Shown: positions 1 through 6,202 of the stretch, piece by piece | How the letters are laid out: the number at the start of each line of letters is the position of its first letter | Position numbering within the stretch: position 1 is the first letter of the stretch | Source of the DNA: Polyangiaceae bacterium | GTDB lineage: Bacteria > Myxococcota_A > Polyangia > Polyangiales > Polyangiaceae | NCBI GenBank assembly: GCA_016712345.1 | Contig: JADJRH010000001.1 | Location: forward strand, 2,542,001-2,606,000 | Direction: 5' to 3' | DNA length: 64,000 nt | Made by a program: the position numbers and the translations under genes | The notes under the pieces: model-generated | Told to the model about the DNA's origin: nothing | The model's input: the letters and a program-made list of their open reading frames with translations, nothing else | Database searches by the model: none

Positions 1-277
1 GGGTGAATGCTCGCACCGAGACGGTAAGGCGAAACGACGCGCAGCGCCCCCAGACGCCAGTGCAGGGAAAGGTGAGGCCGCGGTCCGACGAATCTACCCG
101 TTAGATCACCCGGTACAAATACAAACCTGACTGACACCCACCACGCACCGGAGTCGGACCGTATGAGGCTGAACCCCAGCCGGCGCGTTGGGCCGCGGCT
201 TGAGCCGGACCGCCGCAGGGCGAGCAGTCCACCCCCGATGAGCCCTTGGAGGGAGCGGGGCGCGCGAAAGCGCGACC
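1..277. repeat. RHS cassette leader repeat, copy 1
   Basis: This non-coding leader precedes the first RHS core fragment. It matches the leader at 2152-2429 at an offset of 2152 bases, with scattered changes before about position 205 and near identity after it. Further degenerate relatives lie at about 4318-4555 and 5160-5340. Shared landmarks are a 'GCTCGCACCGAG' block, a 'GGTCCGAC' block, an 'ACCTGAC' block and a 'CCGCAGGGCGAGCAGT' block. The window begins inside this copy, so the true left end is unknown. It probably serves as homology for recombination between cassettes (inference). Confidence 0.6.
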
Positions 278-673
278 GTGGGAGGCAGCCCTGCCCAAGT
301 TGTGTATAATGAAGCCACCGGCGTAGACGAAACGCTTTACCTCCACAGTGAAGCGCTCGGTTCTGTCGGCTTGGTCACTGACAACCAGGGGGTAGAAACC
401 GAACGGACCTTCTTCGACCCATTTGGCGAAAAAGTCAAAGACTCAGGCGAGGTCATGTCGCCTTTGCTGGGTGACGTAAAACTCGGCTTTACAGGTCATC
501 GCCACGACGACGACCTCGGCCTCATCAACATGATAGGCCGCATCTACAGTCCTGTCCAAAAGCGGTTTTTGTCGACCGATCCCCTGATCAGCGACCCGTT
601 TTTTGGTCAGAGTTATAACCGGTATAGCTATGTGGTGAATAACCCACTGCGCTATACTGACCCGACGGGGTAC
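205..673. repeat. RHS core direct repeat, copy A
   Basis: About 470 bases are nearly identical to 2357-2825, covering the end of the leader and the whole RHS core fragment up to the TDPTGY boundary. Only a few base changes are visible across the core. Identity stops sharply at the toxin junction. This is the expected pattern when RHS C-terminal tips are exchanged or stored as cassettes. Confidence 0.85.
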
Positions 674-1594
674 GTAGGGGAGACGCCACAAACTCCTTAT
701 GGCCCGGGCAACCAGGAACAAGAGAATGCAACGGTGCCAACGTGGCCGGTCGTACTTGATGCGGCCGTCACTGAAGTGCGCCCCGAGAAAGTGGATGATA
801 CGGGGTCAACACCAACCGTTGTCGCGCCGGTGACCGTCGTGGTGGGTCCCCCTGAACCACCTGAACCGCCTCCTCCTCCTCCGCCCCCGCCGCCTGGACC
901 GGAGGCGAAAAAAACCTGGTTTGACGTGTTTGGTCGAATGGTATGGGGAGCGGGCAAACACCTGGTGGCGAGCACCCCGCCTGTTGCGATCTACAAAGCG
1001 ATCAGACGCAATGTGCAGCTTGTCACGCTTGCGGCGAAAAATGCAGCGGCCGGTGAATTTGGTTTGGCTGCCTACCAAATTCTAGAAATACCTCACGAGG
1101 GCGCCAAACACGCTGCGAGTATCGTCACGGGGCCAATAAAGGCGGTTTTGACGCTGCCGGCAACCATTCAGACGGCCGTCGATTCCAACACCGATCCTGA
1201 AGACCGCGGGGTCGCCGTTGTACAAACGGTCCAGGCCATTGCAACAATTGTGGCTACCGCCGCGGCTGTGGGTGGTGGCAAGGGCGGAGGCGGACCGGCG
1301 TCCGGTGCCCGGGGAGGTGGAAAAACCACCATTCCGCTCGAACTACTGGAGTCCCCAAAAACCAATGTTCCGAATAATGCGCGGTATCAAAGCGCCGCCG
1401 AAGGAGTAAGGTCTGGCAATGCACCCCCAATTGAAGTTGAGCCCACCGGGCGGGGAACATTTAGGATTCAGGACGGGGTTCGTCGCTCGGTTGCTGCGCG
1501 CGAACAGGGAAAAGGGAGCATCGAAGCGGTGGTGCGGCAGCCGACGCCCGGCGCGCCGAAGACAGTGCCGTTGAAAGACGTTCAATTGGAGTAA
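278..1594 (+). CDS. Orphan RHS core fragment with ParB-like C-terminal toxin
   Basis: This 438-residue protein starts at a GTG inside the repeat. Residues about 15-131 are a typical RHS core end (LGSVGLVTD, FGEKV, GFTGHRHDDDLGL, R.YSP..KRFLS.DP) closing at TDPTGY. A proline-rich run (about residues 188-208) and a hydrophobic Ala/Gly region (about 235-355) follow. The last 60 residues (GNAPPIEV, then FRIQDGVRRSVAA) resemble a ParB/Srx-like fold, which is known as a nuclease tip in polymorphic toxins. The 5' part of a normal RHS gene (YD repeats, secretion signal) is missing, so this is probably a silent or displaced tip cassette. Activity of the tip is inferred only. Confidence 0.75.
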   Translation: MGGSPAQVVYNEATGVDETLYLHSEALGSVGLVTDNQGVETERTFFDPFGEKVKDSGEVMSPLLGDVKLGFTGHRHDDDLGLINMIGRIYSPVQKRFLSTDPLISDPFFGQSYNRYSYVVNNPLRYTDPTGYVGETPQTPYGPGNQEQENATVPTWPVVLDAAVTEVRPEKVDDTGSTPTVVAPVTVVVGPPEPPEPPPPPPPPPPGPEAKKTWFDVFGRMVWGAGKHLVASTPPVAIYKAIRRNVQLVTLAAKNAAAGEFGLAAYQILEIPHEGAKHAASIVTGPIKAVLTLPATIQTAVDSNTDPEDRGVAVVQTVQAIATIVATAAAVGGGKGGGGPASGARGGGKTTIPLELLESPKTNVPNNARYQSAAEGVRSGNAPPIEVEPTGRGTFRIQDGVRRSVAAREQGKGSIEAVVRQPTPGAPKTVPLKDVQLE

Positions 1595-1600
1595 CACATC

Positions 1601-1858
1601 ATGAAGAGTGACATCAGTGATGGATATTTGCGCTTGTTGCATCGTGGGCTTGTTCATATTCGCTACGCTTGTCAAAGCGGTGATATCAAACGGGCGGAGG
1701 CCATTGCGGATGCGTTGCATAATCTGCCGTTGAGCCTAAAGCGACCGGATGAACTGTCAGGTTTTGTCGCAATGTACTTGGAACCACTGGTTTGCGATTA
1801 TCCTGACTTGGCAGAACTCCGCGGATACGTTGCGTCCCCGGACGCTTCGCTGGAGTGA
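1601..1858 (+). CDS. Candidate immunity protein for ParB-like RHS toxin
   Basis: This 85-residue acidic helical protein starts 6 bases after the toxin stop codon, with a GGAG 9 bases upstream of the ATG. No named domain was recognised. Its role is inferred from position: polymorphic toxin tips are almost always followed directly by a small gene for the cognate inhibitor. It has no signal peptide or membrane segment and is probably cytoplasmic. It could also be an unrelated small gene carried with the cassette. Confidence 0.5.
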   Translation: MKSDISDGYLRLLHRGLVHIRYACQSGDIKRAEAIADALHNLPLSLKRPDELSGFVAMYLEPLVCDYPDLAELRGYVASPDASLE

Positions 1859-2151
1859 CGCAATTCGCGCAGAAGTGAACGATGGGAGGCAGAGCAAGGG
1901 CGTGGCGTGCAATGCTCCGCGCCCGGCGTGATGGGTAGATTCTCAAGGATCCTTGTCGATCTACCCAATTCGCTTTCGATTCTAGCACTCCTGTCCCGCT
2001 CTCGATCCTACCGACCGCTTCGGCCACCAAGGCACTCTACTTTACTCTACGCCACTCAACCTACCCATTACCCACCGGGTGGGCTCCCTCCGGCCACGCG
2101 CAGAAGCGAGCGTGCGAGCGCCGAGCATGGCCCACTGGTGGAAAGCGAGGA
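1859..2151. other. Intergenic tail of cassette 1 with GGGTAGAT hairpin
   Basis: No gene is supported here. The stretch contains the hairpin at 1932-1967, then T/C-rich filler that resembles the sequence following cassette 2 at about 4200-4310. It leads into the second leader repeat. Confidence 0.4.
1932..1967. other. Inverted repeat hairpin TGGGTAGAT/ATCTACCCA
   Basis: The perfect 9-base arms lie at 1932-1940 and 1959-1967. A 10-base palindrome, AAGGATCCTT, sits in the loop at 1945-1954. A related hairpin occurs at 5163-5202. There is no T-run, so an intrinsic terminator is unlikely. Confidence 0.6.
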
Positions 2152-2429
2152 GGGGGTGACTGCTCGCACCGAGGCGGTAAGGCGAAACGACGTGCAGCGC
2201 CCCTGGACGTTTTTGCAAGGAAAGGCGAGGCGGCGGTCCGACAGATCTACCCGCCCCAGACACCCAGTACAGATTCCACCTGACTGGCATCCACCATGCT
2301 GCTGGTCGGACCGTATAAAGCCGAGCCCCAGATGGCGCGCGGCGCGTCGGCTTGAGCCGCAACGCCGCAGGGCGAGCAGTCCACCCCCGATGAGCCCTTG
2401 GAGGGAGCGGGGCGCGCGAAAGCGCGACC
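2152..2429. repeat. RHS cassette leader repeat, copy 2
   Basis: This copy corresponds to positions 1-277 at an offset of 2152. It contains the same block order, and the last 70 bases before the GTG start are almost unchanged. A region just upstream (about 2090-2150) is shared with the third copy, including a 'CCCTCCGGCCA' block and 'GCCGAGCATG'. Confidence 0.6.
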
Positions 2430-2825
2430 GTGGGAGGCAACCCTGCCCAAGTTGTGTATAATGAAGCCACCGGCGTAGACGAAACGCTTTACCTCCACGG
2501 TGAAGCGCTCGGTTCTGTCGGCTTGGTCACTGACAACCAGGGGGTAGAAACCGAACGGACCTTCTTCGACCCGTTTGGCGAAAAAGTCAAAGACTCAGGC
2601 GAGGTCATGTCGCCTTTGCTGGGTGACGTAAAACTCGGCTTTACAGGTCATCGCCACGACGACGACCTCGGCCTCATCAACATGATAGGCCGCATTTACA
2701 GTCCTGTCCAAAAGCGGTTTTTGTCGACGGATCCCCTGATCAGTGACCCGTTTTTTGGTCAGAGTTATAACCGGTATAGCTACGTGGTGAATAACCCACT
2801 GCGCTATACTGACCCCACGGGGTAC
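2357..2825. repeat. RHS core direct repeat, copy B
   Basis: This is the partner of 205-673. The encoded core differs from copy A by only two residues before TDPTGY (Ser to Asn and Ser to Gly near the start). The conservation is higher than the flanking cassettes, suggesting recent duplication or gene conversion. Confidence 0.85.
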
Positions 2826-3729
2826 CAACAGGCCCCGCCGAAAACCCAGGCCGGCGCAACCAATGGTGAGCAGCCGACGGAGAGGGTGATTGAGATCAAT
2901 AGCGAAAATTCGCCCCCTGTCGGGGATCTGTGGGCGAAAGTGACAGAGGTGATTGCGTCGAGAATTGACGATACCGATCAGTCTGTCAAACGCAATCCTC
3001 GCAAAGCCGGTGATTCACACCTTCCCAATGACTGGAAAGAATACGGCAAATTCTGGGGACTTTTCAATGCGGGTGTAGCAAAGCACCTGTTTCACTCGGT
3101 GAGCCCCGTGCCGCGCATTGTTTCTGCGGTGCAAGCGGTCAAACGCGTGGCAACTGGGGAAGTTCGACCGCAGGTACTCGACAACCCGCAGCAACTTTTG
3201 TCCGCATGGACAAGTCTCAACGTGGGAGCGGTGGTTGCCCCAATAAAAGGGGGTGTTGTCAGTACCCGCAAACATTCAGACCGCGGCCGATCCTGACCAG
3301 TCGCCCGAGGACCGCGGGGCAGCCGCCGCCGACGTGGCTGAGACGATTGTGAACGTGGTGGCCACCGTGGTCAGCGCGGGCGGTGGATCAAAGGCGTCTG
3401 GGGCTAGAACACCTGAAGGAGCAGGCATCTCGCCATCGAATGCCCGTCAAATACAAAACGTTGCTACGCGCACAAAGCAGCGAGTGACTGTGATTGGGAG
3501 TCGTGCGAAAGGTACCGCCGGGCCCGCCTCAGATTGGGACTACATTCTCTCAGGGAACTCAGCGCAGAGGCATTCTGCGGCCGGTCTCTTGCCACGTGGA
3601 AAATCTGGAGGTCCACAACTTATGATGGGTGGAGAGACAGGAATTGACATCTGGCAGGACCGCACTCCTGGCGCGCAGTCGTATACCACGTTGATCACCG
3701 AATTACCTCACGCCATTTTCGATCCGTAG
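2430..3729 (+). pseudogene. Orphan RHS core fragment with nucleotidyltransferase toxin, frameshifted
   Basis: The first frame (2430-3296) encodes the same RHS core as the upstream cassette and a different linker. The second frame (3253-3729) continues with a sequence that lines up with the upstream paralogue (P..IQTA.D, PEDRG) and then a tip with GSRAKGT...SDWDY, the signature of a minimal nucleotidyltransferase fold. The frames join at AAAAGGGGG (3245-3253). Removing one G restores a product of about 432 residues that aligns with the paralogue (PIK.VL..P..IQTA). It is either a real +1 mutation, a slippery on/off switch, or a homopolymer sequencing error. As written, the toxin domain is out of frame and no complete toxin is made. 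Confidence 0.7.
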
Positions 3730-3739
3730 GCGAGGTTGT

Positions 3740-4177
3740 ATGTCAAGCATTGAACTGGATATCTTGATCAATCAGGTAGCCCAGGGGCACGTCGGTGCGC
3801 TGAACGCTTGGAGTGAGATTTCAACGTTGTCTATGGAAGAGATTCGTGGTGCTCTTCGACGCGTGAACGCTCTTGCCCAACAAGCTGGCATAGTTGAGTC
3901 AGATATTCCTGAAGCTCTAATGAAATCCGGCGTGAAGCCGACTAGAACGGCGGCGGTGTTGGTGCAGAAGGGGTCTCTTGGCGTTCAACTTGCCCGGATA
4001 ACAACCTTACCCAATGCCGATCTTCGTGACGGTTGGCTCATTTCACTCGCACTTCTATCTATTGCGGACGCTCGGAGACGGGCGACGAAGTGCAAAGAGA
4101 GTTGTCTACACTGGTGGCATCGCGATTTGGGCAATCCCGATGTTGTAAGGGTCATACGAGAGGCCGAGCGCAGATAG
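3740..4177 (+). CDS. Candidate immunity protein for nucleotidyltransferase RHS toxin
   Basis: This 145-residue predicted helical, cytoplasmic protein starts 10 bases after the toxin stop, with GAGG upstream of the ATG. No domain was recognised with certainty. It lies where the cognate immunity gene is expected. The intact frame, against the broken toxin frame, fits a retained antidote after loss of the toxin. The C-terminal third carries two Cys and a WWH motif of unknown meaning. Confidence 0.5.
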   Translation: MSSIELDILINQVAQGHVGALNAWSEISTLSMEEIRGALRRVNALAQQAGIVESDIPEALMKSGVKPTRTAAVLVQKGSLGVQLARITTLPNADLRDGWLISLALLSIADARRRATKCKESCLHWWHRDLGNPDVVRVIREAERR

Positions 4178-4639
4178 ATCTCGTCGTATCGTCCGATGAC
4201 GTGTTCCGGTATCGATCTCGTTTTTGACTTTACCCGCCGATCCTCGCTTCGATTCTACCTACCTCACCAACACCCCAAAAAGCACTCAACTCACCTGACC
4301 ATCTATCCACAGGGCGACTCCCTCCGGCCAGGCGCAGAAGCGGCGCCGAGCATGTCCCAACGCGCAGCGCCCCTGGACCTTCTGGCAAGGTACGCGAAGC
4401 CGCGGTCCAACCCAACTACCCGTCACAGTCTCCCACCACAGCACCAACCTGACAGCCATCCACTCCGCGCCAAGCCGGACCGCATAAGGCTGAGCGCGCT
4501 TGTGGCGCGTCGCGCGGCGGCTTGCGCCGCACCGCCGCAGGGCGAGCAGTGAAAGGGGTGGGTTCTCCGAAGCCGCGAGATCTGCACGCTGAAGCAGTGG
4601 CGGCGCGTGATTCTTTGGCACTGATACAGGAGGAAAATA
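4178..4639. repeat. Degenerate RHS leader repeat, copy 3 (core lost)
   Basis: The stretch from about 4310 to 4555 keeps the block order of the other leaders: CTCCCTCCGGCCA, GCGCAGCGCCCCTGGAC, ACCTGAC, then CCGCCGCAGGGCGAGCAGT. The RHS core that should follow is absent, and the sequence passes instead to a small gene at 4640. No gene is supported in this interval. Confidence 0.5.
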
Positions 4640-5077
4640 ATGGTAAGCGTAACAAAAAAGTCTCGCATGAGCATCCAAGGCTTTGAATTTGACTGGTTGG
4701 GCGTCGATGAAGTTGGCTGCGTTGCCCTGTTTAGTACCGCAGGTGCCGGCTATGTACCTGAGCCCGTGTTCACTGATACACAGGCTCTCGAAGGTGCGAT
4801 CGACGCCGTGCTAGCTCTTCCGAAGTCGACCGAGGCGACGTTTGCTCCGATCATCCGGGCCGACCTGATAAACACGTGGCAACTTGTTGCTGAGCGTGGA
4901 TTGTACGCGTACGATTGTGACCCAAACGGTGGACCTTATGAACTGGTCGCGGCGCCGACCGTACCCTCTCGTATCGAGCAGCTTCCTCCAGCTGTCGCAT
5001 CCGTCGCGGGTAGCGTACGATGCGGGTTTCGTTTCGAAGCGAATCCGATTGTGAAGTCTGGCATGTTACCCCCGTAG
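4640..5077 (+). CDS. Orphan immunity-like protein
   Basis: This 145-residue soluble protein has a strong ribosome binding site, AGGAGGA at 4628-4634, six bases before the ATG. The N-terminus (FEFDWLGVDEVG..ALFSTAGAGYVP) resembles a small protein family I associate with polymorphic-toxin loci in myxobacteria, but this is recalled rather than searched. It follows a leader repeat that has lost its RHS core, so it is probably an orphan antidote left after loss of its toxin. An internal ATG at 4667 is an alternative start with no comparable binding site. Confidence 0.5.
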   Translation: MVSVTKKSRMSIQGFEFDWLGVDEVGCVALFSTAGAGYVPEPVFTDTQALEGAIDAVLALPKSTEATFAPIIRADLINTWQLVAERGLYAYDCDPNGGPYELVAAPTVPSRIEQLPPAVASVAGSVRCGFRFEANPIVKSGMLPP

Positions 5078-5162
5078 GAGCAGAAGCCCCTGACACTTCA
5101 GAGTTCGCGCCGTGCAGTCGTTTACAAGTCGGCGCGGTGTGCGACGCATCCTGCTCGGCATC

Positions 5163-5202
5163 ATGGGTAGGTTTCTATCAGTTGCATTATAACCCTACCC
5201 AT
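5163..5202. other. Inverted repeat hairpin ATGGGTAGG/CCTACCCAT
   Basis: The perfect 9-base arms lie at 5163-5171 and 5194-5202 and enclose a 22-base loop. It is related to the hairpin at 1932-1967 and lies at the same place relative to the preceding small gene. There is no T-run. Confidence 0.5.
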
Positions 5203-5335
5203 TTGTTCCTTCTGACTTTACCTGACCCACTCCCCTTTCAGCTCAATCGACCGCGCCGGCGTATCAATCCGCTCTACTGCTCGAACCGAGGCGGTAGGGC
5301 GCCACCTTTGAAATCCACCTGACATCCAATTTACA

Positions 5336-5629
5336 GTGGCGATTCGGCCTCGGGGAGGTAAACAGACCCGCAATGAGCGTTACAAGCGAAAAAAAACCGA
5401 GAGGAGCATTATTCGAACGACAGGCGAAGACATTGAACCTACCGGAGCGACGGAGGCAGACTTTGACTTTATCGCGAGCGCGCGATCAGATATGCCGCAA
5501 CTCGTTGACGAAGTCCGACGTTTGCGAGGCGGTTTGGCGGCAACGTTATCGGAGGATGATTTGGAACGAATTCAGGTGCGGTGCGACCAAGTTTCTTTGA
5601 TTTTGGGGCGGCTCGAATTGGGGCCGTGA
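5336..5629 (+). CDS. Small hypothetical protein (possible remnant)
   Basis: This 97-residue ORF has a GTG start and no convincing ribosome binding site. The N-terminus is very basic (residues 1-24). The C-terminal part contains DFDFIASARSDMPQLVDEVRRLR, a pattern like 'D..FI..AR.D.P.L..EV..LR' found in assorted small bacterial proteins. It follows a fourth, very degenerate leader repeat (a match to TGCTCGAACCGAGGCGGTA at about 5279). It may be a broken or partial gene, and the function is unknown. Confidence 0.35.
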   Translation: MAIRPRGGKQTRNERYKRKKTERSIIRTTGEDIEPTGATEADFDFIASARSDMPQLVDEVRRLRGGLAATLSEDDLERIQVRCDQVSLILGRLELGP

Positions 5630-5650
5630 ACTTTTCAGAATTCCCGGGTA

Positions 5651-5761
5651 GGTAGGCACGCTCTTGAAGGCACAGACTTTCCGTTGCTGATGAAGCTGAT
5701 GGAGTGTCTTGCCGAGAGATTCGGAGAAGAGGGAGTGCGGTTGACTGTATGGTTTGACTAG
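5651..5761 (+). pseudogene. 3' remnant of a small protein ending RLTVWFD
   Basis: One frame here encodes HALEGTDFPLLMKLMECLAERFGEEGVRLTVWFD followed by TAG (split for reading: DFPLLMKLMECLAERFG, then VRLTVWFD). A C-terminus of this type is familiar from small toxin-locus proteins. No start codon or upstream part is present in the same frame, so it looks like the tail of a deleted gene of the cassette array. Confidence 0.25.
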
Positions 5762-5768
5762 CTCTACT
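5741..5768 (+). promoter_or_regulatory. Weak candidate promoter for the lanthipeptide operon
   Basis: TTGACT at 5741-5746 is followed after 16 bases by TCTACT (four of six matches to a -10 box). It is the best sigma70-like pair I could find between the cassette remnants and the first lan-operon gene at 5897. The match is weak, and myxobacterial promoters are often not of this type. Confidence 0.2.
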
Positions 5769-5896
5769 CGTGGGGCGACCCAGGATGAACCTTGTCGTGG
5801 GCCTATGGTTGTGTTCCAAGCCCTCGTCCATCTGTGGCGCGATATGTAACATCTTTGGCGTGATGGGGAACTGCGTTCCGCAACTGGATCCGTACA

Positions 5897-6199
5897 ATGC
5901 GTATCCAGATGAACGACGCAGGGGCAAACGCGCCGGCCGCTCCAGAGGAGCGCGCGGGCAGCAACAAGAGCGCCACGGAGCAAACGCGAAACGCACGTGA
6001 GAACCGGGCATTTCGGCCCGAGGCGCTGCGACGACGGTGGCTTTTGCAGGGGGAGAAAGATGGGCCGAAGCCGCCCTCAACCTTGGGTATGAGCCTGGGG
6101 TGGACTATGGCGTTGGCATTGCTCACTGCCGGGGCCGTGCTGGTGGGTAGATTCGCGGACCTTTGGCGACTTGTAAAAACGGCGACCGTGGGGGAGTAG
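5897..6199 (+). CDS. Truncated HlyD-like membrane protein (mini adaptor)
   Basis: This 100-residue protein ends 3 bases before the exporter gene, so the two are probably cotranscribed. Residues about 39-60 (FRPEALRRRWL..) resemble the cytoplasmic start of HlyD-family adaptors of bacteriocin exporters (FRPEAL..RR). A single membrane helix follows at about residues 68-86. The protein stops just after the helix, where a HlyD protein would continue into its periplasmic barrel and lipoyl/coiled-coil domains. Either it is a remnant of a larger adaptor or a stand-alone membrane partner of LanT. The HlyD assignment rests on a short motif only. Confidence 0.55.
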   Translation: MRIQMNDAGANAPAAPEERAGSNKSATEQTRNARENRAFRPEALRRRWLLQGEKDGPKPPSTLGMSLGWTMALALLTAGAVLVGRFADLWRLVKTATVGE

Positions 6200-6202
6200 A
6201 GA

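Noticed and set aside
305..310. TATAAT within both RHS cores (305-310 and 2457-2462)
   Set aside because: It lies inside coding sequence, no -35 partner is seen, and it is simply part of the conserved VYNEA codons.
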